DNA from: Streptomyces tuirus | GTDB lineage: Bacteria > Actinomycetota > Actinomycetes > Streptomycetales > Streptomycetaceae | DNA length: 64,000 nt | Assembly (NCBI RefSeq): GCF_014701095.1 | Contig: NZ_AP023439.1 | Coordinates: forward strand, 6,498,001-6,562,000 | Direction: 5' to 3' | In this document: positions 23,857-32,350 of the stretch, piece by piece | Position numbering within the stretch: the stretch's first letter is position 1 | Layout: the number at the start of each line of letters is the position of its first letter | Program-made: the position numbers and the translations under genes | The notes under the pieces: model-generated | Told to the model about the DNA's origin: nothing | Databases searched by the model: none | Seen by the model: the letters and a program-made list of their open reading frames with translations, nothing else

Positions 23857-24170
23857 TCAGGAACCCGCGACGTCGACGATGTGCGAGGCGTCCGACCACT
23901 TCCCACGGTCAGGCGCACGGTGGCCCGCTCCCCGGGGCGCACCAGGGCCGTCAGGCCGAACTCGGCGGCCGGGTGCGCGTCCTCGGAGATCCCGACGGGC
24001 CGCCCGTCCACGTGCACCAGCAGCACGCTCCCGGCGGACCCGACCTGGAGGACGATCCGCCGCCCGGCCCACTCCGCCGGCCCGTCCACCGAACGCTCGT
24101 ACACCCCGGTCGAGTTGGCCGCGGGCACGTCCGGCGGGAACTCGGCGAACGGCATACGGATGGGCACCTC
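23857..24170 (-). pseudogene. Relic of a GH2 beta-galactosidase (N-terminal sugar-binding domain only)
   Basis: Reading leftward, the frame gives VPIRMPFAEFPPDVPAANST then GVYERSVDGPAEWAGRRIVL and HVDGRPVGISEDAHPAAEFG. This is the N-terminal jelly-roll domain of LacZ-type GH2 enzymes. Near 23903 a one-base shift moves the homology to another frame (KWSDASHIVDVAGS), where a stop follows at 23857. The family continues KWSDASHIEDQDQWW, so the gene is both frameshifted and cut off. The first codons are fused to a copied piece of MaoC. About 100 of roughly 1,000 residues remain. Confidence 0.75.
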
Positions 24171-24206
24171 CCCGGCCTCGGCGAGCTTCGCCGTCAGCCG
24201 CATGCG
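24163..24206 (-). repeat. Inverted 44-bp copy of an internal piece of the MaoC gene
   Basis: On the minus strand this segment matches MaoC gene positions 22832-22875 with three mismatches, including the continuous block CTGACGGCGAAGCTCGCCGA. It lies 3 bp from the copied ligase piece and is fused directly to the GH2 relic. See the matching finding. Confidence 0.85.
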
Positions 24207-24209
24207 GGA

Positions 24210-24268
24210 CCGGCGACCGGACCGGCGTAGGACGGGCCGTAGACGAGGGCCCGTGCGCCGGAGTCGGC
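24210..24268 (-). repeat. Inverted 59-bp copy of an internal piece of the acyl-CoA ligase gene
   Basis: On the minus strand this segment matches ligase positions 21297-21355 with a single mismatch and even keeps the reading frame (ADSGARALVYGPSYAG). It then meets a stop within a few codons. Near-identity suggests a recent event. Confidence 0.88.
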
Positions 24269-24315
24269 GCCGGCACCCCCCGTGCCCCTTGGGGGCGCCA
24301 CCCTCCGGGGGCGCG

Positions 24316-24399
24316 TCAACTGCCCTGCACCGCCTCGTCCGTGGCCCCCGCGATGAACCCGCGGGCGAAGATCGTGAAGACCACGGAGATCGTCAAAAC
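24316..24399 (-). pseudogene. C-terminal remnant of a sugar ABC transporter permease
   Basis: Leftward translation ends VVFTIFARGFIAGATDEAVQ then GS and a stop at 24316. This is the typical last helix and tail (ARGFIAGATxxAVKG) of MalG-type carbohydrate permeases. Only 28 codons survive, and the upstream part is missing because the DeoR promoter begins there. Together with the GH2 relic downstream in the same direction it points to a deleted permease-galactosidase operon. Confidence 0.65.
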
Positions 24400-24483
24400 T
24401 CTTCATTTCTGTGAGCGGAATCGTGCGCCGCTCGGTGGGATTGGTCAATACCCGAGCAGAAACAAACATGGTGATGATTGGAG

Positions 24484-25269
24484 ATGACGAGTAATGTGCA
24501 CCGCGTGCTGGCAGAACGACGACACCAACTCATCCTGCGGGCCCTGCGCGCCGGGGGGCCCGCGGCCGTGACCGACCTCTCCGGGCAGCTGGGGGTGAGT
24601 CCCGCCACCATCAGGCGTGACCTGGTCAAACTGGAAGAAGACGGACTGCTCACCCGTGTGCACGGCGGCGCCGTCGTGGAGGAGGGCGACCAGCCCTTCG
24701 CCGAGGTCGCCGAGGTGCGCGTCAACGAGAAGGACGCCATAGCCGCACGCGCCGCCGCGATGATCAAGGACGGCGAGTCGGTGCTGCTGGACATCGGTAC
24801 GACGGCCTACCGGCTCGCCCGGCAACTGCACGGACGCCGGCTCACCGTGATCACCAGCAACCTGGTGGTCTACGAGGAACTCGCCGACGACGAGGGCATC
24901 GAGCTGGTCCTGCTCGGCGGCATGGTCCGCCGCGAGTACCGCTCCCTGGTCGGCTTCCTCACCGAGGACAACCTGCGCCAGCTGCACGCCGACTGGCTCT
25001 TCCTCGGCACCAGCGGGGTGCGGCCCGGCGGGCAGGTCATGGACACGACGGTCGTGGAGGTGCCGGTCAAGCGGGCCATGATCAAGGCCGGCGGGAAGGT
25101 GGTGCTGCTCGCCGACGCGGCGAAGTTCCCGGGGAACGGCATGGCGAAGGTCTGCGGCCCCGAGGAGCTGGACGCGGTGGTGACCAACGAGCCGGTCGAC
25201 GCGGCGACGCGGGCCTCCTTCGAGGAGGCGGGCGTCGAGGTCGTCGTCGTGGGAAAGGTCCAAGCGTGA
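24484..25269 (+). CDS. DeoR/GlpR family transcriptional regulator
   Basis: The protein is 261 residues. The DNA-binding domain (about 5-60) contains the DeoR signature AAVTDLSGQLGVSPATIRRDLVKLEEDGLLTRVHGG split across helices, and the C-terminal domain is the sugar-phosphate sensor of the ISOCOT/RpiA-like fold (VLLDIGTTAYRLARQL, EGIELVLLGGMVRREYRSLVG). I chose ATG 24484; a TTG six bases upstream is in frame and neither has a good ribosome site. It stands upstream of GH4 and GH38 glycosidases and probably represses them until a sugar phosphate accumulates. Confidence 0.9.
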   Translation: MTSNVHRVLAERRHQLILRALRAGGPAAVTDLSGQLGVSPATIRRDLVKLEEDGLLTRVHGGAVVEEGDQPFAEVAEVRVNEKDAIAARAAAMIKDGESVLLDIGTTAYRLARQLHGRRLTVITSNLVVYEELADDEGIELVLLGGMVRREYRSLVGFLTEDNLRQLHADWLFLGTSGVRPGGQVMDTTVVEVPVKRAMIKAGGKVVLLADAAKFPGNGMAKVCGPEELDAVVTNEPVDAATRASFEEAGVEVVVVGKVQA

Positions 25270-25459
25270 ACCCATTGTCTGCCGGGGCGGGCGCACTCCC
25301 GGCCCGGGCGGCCCCGCCCTGCGGTGAACGGCGAGGTCGCACACCCTCGACACCGGCCGGGCCGGAACCGGCCCGGGGTCCTGAAGCGAGTTCAAGCAGG
25401 TGGCGCGTGCCCGGTTCACACGATGTGCCGCGCACAGCCTGCCGAATCGGAGGAACGCG

Positions 25460-26800
25460 GTGAAGCTGACGATTCTGGGCGGCGGAGGATTCCGCGTGCC
25501 GCTGGTGTACGGAGCGCTCCTCCAGGACCACGCCGAGGGCCGGGTGACCCGTGTCGTCCTGCACGACCTGGACGCCGGACGGCTGTCGGCGGTGACACGC
25601 GTCCTCGCCGAGCAGGCGGCCGGCGTCCCCGACGCGCCCCAGGTGAGCGCCACCACCGACCTCGACGAGGCCCTGCGCGGCGCCGACTTCGTGTTCTCCG
25701 CGATCCGCGTCGGCGGCCTGGAGGGACGCGCGAACGACGAACGCGTGGCCCTGGCCGAGGGCGTGCTGGGTCAGGAGACGGTCGGCGCGGGCGGCATCGC
25801 CTACGGCCTGCGCACGGTCCCGGTCGCCGTCGATATCGCGCAGCGGGTGGCCCGGCTCGCGCCCGACGCCTGGGTCATCAACTTCACCAACCCCGCCGGA
25901 CTGGTCACCGAGGCCATGTCCCGCCACCTCGGCGACCGCGTCATCGGCATCTGCGACTCCCCGGTCGGCCTCGGCCGCCGCATCGCCCGGGTGCTCGGCG
26001 TGAAGAACCCCGGCGAGGCGTGGATCGACTACGTCGGCCTCAACCACCTCGGCTGGGTGCGCGGCCTGCGCGTCGCCGGACGGGACGAACTGCCGCGGCT
26101 GCTCGCCGACCCCGGCCTGCTCGGCTCGTTCGAGGAGGGCAAGCTCTTCGGCGCCGACTGGCTGCGCTCCCTCGGCGCGATCCCCAACGAATACCTGCAC
26201 TACTACTACTTCAACCGCGAGGCCGTACGGGCCTACCAGCAGGCCGAGCGGACCCGCGGCGCCTTCCTGCACGCCCAGCAGGCCCGCTTCTACGCCGAGA
26301 TGAAGAACCCCCACGCCCGCGCCCTCACGGTCTGGGACCGCACCCGCGCCGAGCGCGAGGCCACGTACATGGCCGAGAACCGCGAGACCGCCGGCGCCGG
26401 CGAACGCGACGAGGACGACCTGTCGGGCGGCTACGAGAAGGTGGCCCTCGCCCTGATGCGGGCCATCGCCCGGGACGAGCGCACCACCCTGATCCTCAAC
26501 GTCCGCAACCGGCGCACGCTGTCGGTCCTGGACACCGAGGCCGTCATCGAGGTCCCCTGCCTCGTCGACGCCAACGGCGCCCACCCCGTCACCGTCGACC
26601 CGCTGCCGGACCACGCCACCGGACTGGTCTGCGCGGTCAAGGCGGTCGAGCGAGAGGTGCTGGCCGCCGCCGGCTCCGGCTCCCGCGCGACGGCCGTGAA
26701 GGCCTTCGCCCTGCATCCGCTCGTGGACTCCGTCAACGTGGCCCGCAGGCTGGTCGAGGGCTACACCGAGGTCCATCCCGGGTTGACGTACCTTAGGTGA
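25460..26800 (+). CDS. GH4 family 6-phospho-beta-glucosidase
   Basis: The 446-residue NAD- and metal-dependent glycosidase has the dinucleotide start KLTILGGGGFRVP, the INFTNPAG motif near residue 140, the metal Cys in GICDSPVGLGRR and the metal His in YVGLNHLGWVRG. GH4 enzymes cleave by an oxidation/elimination route. The CDSP motif with NHLGW fits the phospho-beta-glucosidase branch rather than alpha-galactosidases. The GTG at 25460 has GGAGGA upstream. No PTS genes are visible, so a kinase or PTS elsewhere would have to supply phosphorylated disaccharides. It lies 190 bp after the DeoR gene. Confidence 0.9.
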   Translation: MKLTILGGGGFRVPLVYGALLQDHAEGRVTRVVLHDLDAGRLSAVTRVLAEQAAGVPDAPQVSATTDLDEALRGADFVFSAIRVGGLEGRANDERVALAEGVLGQETVGAGGIAYGLRTVPVAVDIAQRVARLAPDAWVINFTNPAGLVTEAMSRHLGDRVIGICDSPVGLGRRIARVLGVKNPGEAWIDYVGLNHLGWVRGLRVAGRDELPRLLADPGLLGSFEEGKLFGADWLRSLGAIPNEYLHYYYFNREAVRAYQQAERTRGAFLHAQQARFYAEMKNPHARALTVWDRTRAEREATYMAENRETAGAGERDEDDLSGGYEKVALALMRAIARDERTTLILNVRNRRTLSVLDTEAVIEVPCLVDANGAHPVTVDPLPDHATGLVCAVKAVEREVLAAAGSGSRATAVKAFALHPLVDSVNVARRLVEGYTEVHPGLTYLR

Positions 26801-26810
26801 ACGCTACTCG

Positions 26811-26823
26811 GTAAGCGCTTTCC
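26811..26823. promoter_or_regulatory. AGCGCT-centred imperfect palindrome upstream of the GH38 gene
   Basis: GTAAGCGCTTTCC has the AGCGCT core used by many LacI-family regulators, 49 bp before the start codon. A weak promoter (TTGACG at 26783, TACTCG at 26805, 16-nt spacer) ends just upstream, so a bound protein would sit at the transcription start. Confidence 0.4.
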
Positions 26824-26871
26824 TCCACCGCTTCCCGTCTGCTCGCTCTTCCCGCTTCCTGGAGACAGCCC

Positions 26872-29800
26872 ATGCATGACGAAAGCCGCCGCATCGAGGA
26901 GCGCGTGCAGCGCCTTCACGACCAGCGCATCAAGACCGCCGTCTACGCGGCCACCGTCCCCTTCGAGGTCGAGGCCTGGCAGGCCCCCGGGGAGCCGGTC
27001 CCGTTCCAGGAGGCCGCCGCCGCGTCCTACGAGCCGTTCACGATGGGCACCCCGTGGGGCCCGCCCTGGGGCACCACCTGGTTCCGCATGCGCGGACGGG
27101 TCCCCGAGGAATGGGCGGGCCGCCGCGTCGAGGCGGTCATCGACCTCGGCTTCGTCGGCGACTGGCCCGGCAACCAGGCCGAGGCCCTCGTCCACCTCAC
27201 GGACGGCACCCCGCTGAAGGCCGTCAACCCGCTCAACCAGTACGTGGCGGTCGCCAACCCCGCCCGCGGCGGCGAGACGGTCGACTACCTGGTCGAGGCC
27301 GCCTCCAACCCGGACATCCTCGCGGACGACTTCTCGAGGCCCACGCCCCTCGGCGACAAGCTCACCGCGGGCGACAAGCCCCTCTACACCTTCCGCAGCG
27401 CCGACATCGCGATCCTCGACGAGGAGGTCTGGCACCTCGACCTCGACGTGCAGGTGCTGCGCGAGCTGATGCTGGAGCTCGGCGAGCACGACCCGCGCCG
27501 GCACGAGATCGCCCACGCCCTCGACCGCGCGATGGACCTGCTCGACCTGGACGACGTCTCCGGCTCGGCCGCCGCCGTCCGCGAGGCGCTGAAGCCGGCG
27601 CTGTCCAAGCCCGCGCACGCCAGCGCGCACACGATCTCCGGCGTCGGCCACGCCCACATCGACTCCGCCTGGCTCTGGCCCATCCGCGAGACCAAGCGCA
27701 AGACGTCCCGCACCTTCTCGAACGTCACCTCGCTCGCCGACGAGTACGACGACTTCATCTTCGCCTGCTCCCAGGCCCAGCAGTACGAATGGGTCCGCGA
27801 CAACTACCCCAAGGTCTGGGCCCGCATCCAGGAGTCGGTCAAGAACGGCCAGTGGGCGCCGGTCGGTGGCATGTGGGTCGAGTCCGACGGCAACCTGCCC
27901 GGCGGCGAGGCCGTCGCCCGCCAGTTCATCCACGGCAAGCGGTTCTTCATGGACCACTTCGGCATCGAGACCAAGGGCGTCTGGCTGCCGGACTCCTTCG
28001 GCTACAACGCGGCCTACCCGCAGATCGCCAAGCTCGCCGGCAACGAATGGTTCCTCACCCAGAAGATCTCCTGGAACCAGACCAACAAGTTCCCCCACCA
28101 CACCTTCTGGTGGGAGGGCATCGACGGCACCCGCATCTTCACCCACTTCCCGCCGGTCGACACCTACAACGCCCGCTTCAGCGGCGCGGAGATGTCCCGC
28201 GCGGTCCGCAACTACCAGGAGAAGGGTGGCGCCTCCCGCTCCCTGGCCCCCTTCGGCTGGGGCGACGGCGGCGGCGGCCCCACCCGCGAGATCATGGAAC
28301 GGGCCCGCCGGCTGGCCGACCTGGAGGGCTCCGCGAAGGTCGTCGTCGAACACCCCGACGAGTTCTTCGACAAGGCCCGCGAGGAGTACCCGGACGCGCC
28401 CGTGTGGGTCGGCGAGCTCTATCTGGAGCTGCACCGCGCCACCTACACCTCCCAGGCCCGCACCAAGCAGGGCAACCGCCGCTCCGAGCACCTCCTGCGC
28501 GAGGCCGAACTCTGGGCGACCACGGCCGCGCTGCACGCGCCGGGCTACACCTACCCGTACGAGAAGCTGGACCGGCTGTGGAAGACGGTGCTGCTGCACC
28601 AGTTCCACGACATCCTGCCCGGCTCCTCCATCGCCTGGGTGCACCGCGAGGCCGAGGCCGAATACGCCCGGGTCGCACGGGAGCTGCACGCGCTGACCGC
28701 CGAGGCGGTCGCCGCCCTGGGCGCCGGCGACACCCGCGTCTTCAACACCAGCCCCTACGACCGTGCCGAGGTGGTCCGCACCGCCGACGGCACACCGGTG
28801 TACGTGGAAGTGCCCGCGAGCGGCTCCGCGCCCCTGGCCGCCACCGCGCCCCCGCGGCCGGTGACGGTGGACGGCCGGGTCCTCGACAACGGACTGGTCC
28901 GCGTGGAGGTCGCCGAGGACGGCACCCTGTCCTCCGTCCGCGACCTGCGCGCAGGCCGCGAGGTGCTCGCCGAGCCGGGCAACCTGCTCCGCCTCCACAC
29001 CGACCTGCCCAACTACTGGGACGCCTGGGACATCGACAAGCACTACAAGAACCGCTACACGGACCTCCTGGACGCCTCGTCCGTCACGGTCGTCGAGCAG
29101 GACCCGCTGATCGGCGCCATCCGCGTCGAGCGGTCCTTCGGCAAGGGCTCCACGATCACCCAGACCATCACCGTCCGCGCCGGCAGCCCCCGCATCGACA
29201 TCGAGACGGACATCGACTGGCACGAGACGGAGAAGATCCTCAAGGCGGCCTTCCCGGTCGACATCCGCGCCCCGCACTCCTCCGCCGAGATCCAGTTCGG
29301 CCACATCCAGCGCCCCACCCACACCAACACCAGCTGGGAGTCGGCCCGCTTCGAGGTCTCCGGCCACCGCTGGGTGCACCTCGCCGAGCCCGGCTACGGC
29401 GTCGCCGTCATCAACGACTCCACCTACGGCCACGACGTCTCCCGCACCGTCCGCGAGGACGGCGGCACCACGACCACCGTCCGCCTCAGCCTGGTCCGCG
29501 CCCCGCGCATCCCGGACCCCGAGGCCGACCAGGGCCGCCACCGCTTCACCTACGCGCTGCTGCCCGGCGCGAGCGTCGAGGACGCCGTCGCCGAGGGCTA
29601 CTCCCTCAACCTCCCGCTCCGGGTGGCCGACGCGGCCGGCGCCCCCGAACCGGTCGTCACCGCCGAGGGCCAGGGCATCACCGTGGAGGCGGTCAAGCTC
29701 GCCGACGACGCCTCCGGCGATGTCGTCGTACGGCTCTACGAGTCCCGCGGCGGCCGGGCCACCGGCACCCTGCGCACCGGATTCCCGCTCGCCGGCGCCC

Positions 29801-29913
29801 GGATCACCGACCTGCTGGAACGCCCCCTGGAGGACGCGGAGATCACCGACGGCGCCGTCGCCGTCGCGCTGCGGCCCTTCCAGATCCTCACCCTGCGCCT
29901 GCGAAGGGCCTGA
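26872..29913 (+). CDS. Alpha-mannosidase, GH38
   Basis: The 1,013-residue cytoplasmic enzyme (no signal peptide) trims alpha-mannosides from glycans. Catalytic signatures are GVGHAHIDSAWLWPIRETKR near residue 260 (zinc His and Asp) and GVWLPDSFGYNAAYPQIAKL near residue 375 (nucleophile region). The mid-domain segment LLHQFHDILPGSSIAWVHRE near residue 575 carries a further zinc His. The C-terminal beta domains (about 660-1013) end with ALRPFQILTLRLRRA, as in the family. It is encoded 71 bp after the GH4 gene and 4 bp before a truncated GH29 fucosidase, suggesting a glycan-trimming operon. Confidence 0.95.
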   Translation: MHDESRRIEERVQRLHDQRIKTAVYAATVPFEVEAWQAPGEPVPFQEAAAASYEPFTMGTPWGPPWGTTWFRMRGRVPEEWAGRRVEAVIDLGFVGDWPGNQAEALVHLTDGTPLKAVNPLNQYVAVANPARGGETVDYLVEAASNPDILADDFSRPTPLGDKLTAGDKPLYTFRSADIAILDEEVWHLDLDVQVLRELMLELGEHDPRRHEIAHALDRAMDLLDLDDVSGSAAAVREALKPALSKPAHASAHTISGVGHAHIDSAWLWPIRETKRKTSRTFSNVTSLADEYDDFIFACSQAQQYEWVRDNYPKVWARIQESVKNGQWAPVGGMWVESDGNLPGGEAVARQFIHGKRFFMDHFGIETKGVWLPDSFGYNAAYPQIAKLAGNEWFLTQKISWNQTNKFPHHTFWWEGIDGTRIFTHFPPVDTYNARFSGAEMSRAVRNYQEKGGASRSLAPFGWGDGGGGPTREIMERARRLADLEGSAKVVVEHPDEFFDKAREEYPDAPVWVGELYLELHRATYTSQARTKQGNRRSEHLLREAELWATTAALHAPGYTYPYEKLDRLWKTVLLHQFHDILPGSSIAWVHREAEAEYARVARELHALTAEAVAALGAGDTRVFNTSPYDRAEVVRTADGTPVYVEVPASGSAPLAATAPPRPVTVDGRVLDNGLVRVEVAEDGTLSSVRDLRAGREVLAEPGNLLRLHTDLPNYWDAWDIDKHYKNRYTDLLDASSVTVVEQDPLIGAIRVERSFGKGSTITQTITVRAGSPRIDIETDIDWHETEKILKAAFPVDIRAPHSSAEIQFGHIQRPTHTNTSWESARFEVSGHRWVHLAEPGYGVAVINDSTYGHDVSRTVREDGGTTTTVRLSLVRAPRIPDPEADQGRHRFTYALLPGASVEDAVAEGYSLNLPLRVADAAGAPEPVVTAEGQGITVEAVKLADDASGDVVVRLYESRGGRATGTLRTGFPLAGARITDLLERPLEDAEITDGAVAVALRPFQILTLRLRRA

Positions 29914-29917
29914 CCGC

Positions 29918-30025
29918 ATGGCCGTACAGCCGTGGTTCGAGGACGCCAAGCTCGGCGTCTTCGTCCATTGGGGCATCTACGCCGTCGACAGTGTCGAGGA
30001 GTCCTGGTCGTTCTACGACGTGGGT
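29918..30025 (+). pseudogene. Truncated alpha-L-fucosidase (GH29), first ~34 codons only
   Basis: The ATG is 4 bp after the GH38 stop and the product begins MAVQPWFEDAKLGVFVHWGI then YAVDSVEESWSF. This is the unmistakable N-terminus of a GH29 fucosidase, normally 400 residues or more. After residue 34 the homology stops and unrelated sequence leads into a 30-bp palindrome and the end of a convergent gene. The start region is intact, so the truncation is probably recent. Confidence 0.82.
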
Positions 30026-30058
30026 CGCCCGGCTTCCTGGGGCGCCGACCGTCCCGTG

Positions 30059-30088
30059 GGACCCGCGAGGCGATCGCCTCGCGGGTCC
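30059..30088. terminator. 30-bp perfect palindrome, likely terminator of the ATP-grasp gene
   Basis: The left arm GGACCCGCGAGGCGA is followed immediately by its exact reverse complement, giving a 30-bp perfect palindrome centred on GCGATCGC. It lies 6 bp past the stop of the leftward ATP-grasp gene and just beyond the break in the GH29 relic. It could stop transcription from both sides. The strict symmetry with no loop is unusual. Confidence 0.6.
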
Positions 30089-30094
30089 GAGGCC

Positions 30095-31231
30095 TCAGAG
30101 GGGCAGCGCCTGGGCCGCCGGCCCGACGGAGCCGGCGGTCTCCGGCGACGGGGGCGCCGGTACCGCCGGCAGCGGGTCCGTCGTCTCCGGCCGCTGCTGG
30201 GGCAGCGACACCGGCCGCAGCGGGCGCGGCCCCGACACCACCGTGTAGTCCTGGCCCAGGAACGGCGGCACCACCTCTCCCGGGTCCTCGCCGAGGGCCA
30301 GCTGCACGGCGGCCCAGGGGGCGTTGACACCGCACAGCGACAGCTGGTGCAGCCCGCCGGCCGGGCGGGTGTTGACGTCCATGAGGACGGGCCGGTCGCC
30401 GAACATCCGGAACTGGATGTTGGACAGGTAGTGCAGACCGAAGCCCTCCGCGATCCTTCGGGCCGGGTCCAGCCACTGCTCGTGCAGCGTGAAGCCCCGG
30501 CGGCGGCCGTTCTTGGTGCGGCCCACCGCCAGCCGGACCCGGTTGTCCGGGCCGGTCAGACAGTCCACCGACACCTCGGGCTGCTCCAGACGCGGCATCA
30601 CCAGCCAGTCGACCGGCTCCTCGGCCTGCCGCAGCGCCTCCAGCACCAGGTCGAGCGGCACGTACGGGCTGGGGAACCCGCTCAGCTGCATCAGCGAGAA
30701 GGGCGTACGCGTGATCACCCGGAAGCCCACTCCGCCGGCCCCGGACGCCGGCTTGAAGCACGCCTTGTGCCCCTCGGACTCCAACTCCTCGACAGCCGCG
30801 ACGAGTTCGTCCTCCGAGCGGACCCGGTACCACGGCGGAACCGGCACGCCGATCGCCTGGACCGCCTCGTAGGCGATCACCTTGTCCTGGAAGACGGCCA
30901 CGGCCTCGGGCGGCGGCGCCAGCACCGCGGTGCCGGCCGCCTCGAACTCGGCGCGGTGCGCCACGATCGCCGACTGGTGCAGCCGGGGCACGAACACGTC
31001 GATGCCGCGCCGCGCGCACTGGTCCAGCGCGAACTCGACGTACCCGGCAGGGGACAGGTTCTCGGGCTCCAGCTCGGCGGTGTCGGCGGCGGCCAGCACC
31101 GGCGAGTCGGCGTCGCCGTGGGTGGCGTGGATCTCGACGGCCCGGTCGCTGGGATTTCTCCGCAGCTGATCCATGAAGAACACGTTCTCCGCGTACGTGC
31201 GGTTGAGCCAGACGCGTACGCGAGAGACCAT
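30095..31231 (-). CDS. ATP-grasp domain-containing protein (carboxylate-amine ligase-like)
   Basis: The protein is 378 residues. It has an N-terminal Rossmann-like pre-ATP-grasp region (about 1-110). The ATP-grasp core carries ACFKPASGAGGVGFRVI (ATP-binding Lys and Gly-rich loop, near 165) and a metal-site segment DRPVLMDVNTRPAGGLHQ near 310, with the Asp and Asn that hold Mg. The last 50 residues are Pro/Ala-rich and probably disordered. ATP-grasp enzymes ligate a carboxylate to an amine or thiol via an acyl phosphate. No neighbouring gene reveals the substrate; it stands alone between a glycosidase relic and a divergent phosphoesterase. Confidence 0.85.
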   Translation of the reverse strand: MVSRVRVWLNRTYAENVFFMDQLRRNPSDRAVEIHATHGDADSPVLAAADTAELEPENLSPAGYVEFALDQCARRGIDVFVPRLHQSAIVAHRAEFEAAGTAVLAPPPEAVAVFQDKVIAYEAVQAIGVPVPPWYRVRSEDELVAAVEELESEGHKACFKPASGAGGVGFRVITRTPFSLMQLSGFPSPYVPLDLVLEALRQAEEPVDWLVMPRLEQPEVSVDCLTGPDNRVRLAVGRTKNGRRRGFTLHEQWLDPARRIAEGFGLHYLSNIQFRMFGDRPVLMDVNTRPAGGLHQLSLCGVNAPWAAVQLALGEDPGEVVPPFLGQDYTVVSGPRPLRPVSLPQQRPETTDPLPAVPAPPSPETAGSVGPAAQALPL

Positions 31232-31489
31232 GCAGGCCGCCTTTCACGGTTCGCGGGCAGGGCTGAGCAGCCCGTGCCCGGGCAGGAGAAGGGAGGGACA
31301 CCAAACCGCCCCTGTGAAAGGGATTTCCGAGCGGTGGTGTTGGGCCAGATCATACGGCTTCGGCGAGCCCTGTCGTGCAACGCGCGTGTGAAGGAATTCT
31401 CCGCCCACCGCCCCCGGACCGCTCTTGCTCCCCGTCGCGCCGATGTGATCTCTTGGTGACGTCCGGGCGCGCGCGGAGGGGGCGAGAGG

Positions 31490-32350
31490 GTGACGTCGAC
31501 GGCCGGTGGCGCCGCACAACTGCTGGCCATCAGCGATCTGCACATCGGCTACCCGGAGAACCGCGCCCTGGTCGAGGGCATGCGGCCCGGGACGGACGAC
31601 GACTGGCTGCTCGTCGCCGGTGATGTCGCGGAGACCGTGGCGGACATCCGCTGGGCCCTCAAGACGCTCGCGGGCCGCTTCCGCAAGGTCGTCCGGGTGC
31701 CCGGAAACCACGAGCTGTGGACCCACCCGGGCGACGCCGTCACCCTGCGCGGCGTCGACCGCTACACGTACCTCGTCGAACTGTGCCGCGAACTCGGCGT
31801 GACGACACCCGAGGACCCCTACCCCGTCTGGGACGGCCCCGGCGGCCCGGTGGCCGTCGCCCCGCTGTTCCTGCTGTACGACTACTCGTTCCTGCCGGCC
31901 GGCTGCACCACCAAGGAGCAGGGCCTGGAATACGCGCAGGGCACCGGGATCGTGTGCACCGACGAGTACCTGCTGCACCCCGACCCGTACCCGAGCCGGG
32001 AGGCCTGGTGCCGGGCCCGGGTCGCCGAGACCGAGCGCAGACTCGCCGGACTCCCCGGCGACCTGCCGGTGATCCCCGTCAACCACTACCCGCTGCACCG
32101 GCATCCGATGGACGTGCTGTGGCACCCCGAGTTCGCCATGTGGTGCGGCACGGACCTGACCGACGACTGGCACCGCAGATTCCGTGTGCACACCATGGTC
32201 TACGGCCATCTGCACATCCCCCGCACCACCTTCCACGAGGGCGTGCCCTTCGAGGAGGTGTCGGTGGGCTATCCGCGCGAGTGGAGCAAGCGGGCCCGGC
32301 CGCCGGGACGGCTGCGGCGCATCCTGCCGGGGGAGGGCGACAAGCGGTGA
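31490..32350 (+). CDS. Metallophosphoesterase (calcineurin-like)
   Basis: This 286-residue protein has the full dimetal set: AISDLHIGYPENR (Asp, His) near 14, VAGDVAETV (Asp), PGNHELW (Asn, His), VNHYPLH (His) near 195 and YGHLHIPRTTF (His, His) near 240. The start is GTG at 31490 with GAGAGG upstream. Its stop overlaps the start of a phosphopantetheinyl transferase in GTGA. Coupling a phosphoesterase to a PPTase is conserved in Streptomyces as I remember it. Removal of 4'-phosphopantetheine from carrier proteins, or hydrolysis of the 3',5'-ADP by-product, are attractive but unproven roles. Confidence 0.9.
   Translation: MTSTAGGAAQLLAISDLHIGYPENRALVEGMRPGTDDDWLLVAGDVAETVADIRWALKTLAGRFRKVVRVPGNHELWTHPGDAVTLRGVDRYTYLVELCRELGVTTPEDPYPVWDGPGGPVAVAPLFLLYDYSFLPAGCTTKEQGLEYAQGTGIVCTDEYLLHPDPYPSREAWCRARVAETERRLAGLPGDLPVIPVNHYPLHRHPMDVLWHPEFAMWCGTDLTDDWHRRFRVHTMVYGHLHIPRTTFHEGVPFEEVSVGYPREWSKRARPPGRLRRILPGEGDKR

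Noticed and set aside
25270..25459. Small gene between DeoR and GH4
   Set aside because: Short open frames here lack ribosome sites and codon bias; it is treated as intergenic.
26761..29976. A 1,071-codon open frame on the minus strand
   Set aside because: It is the antisense of the GH38 gene, a normal result of high third-position G/C. It has no family signature.
30060..30087. Transposon end or attachment site at the 30-bp palindrome
   Set aside because: No transposase, integrase, tRNA or matching second copy was seen in the window.
31232..31489. Coding region between the ATP-grasp and phosphoesterase genes
   Set aside because: No frame shows protein-like composition; it most likely holds the divergent promoters.
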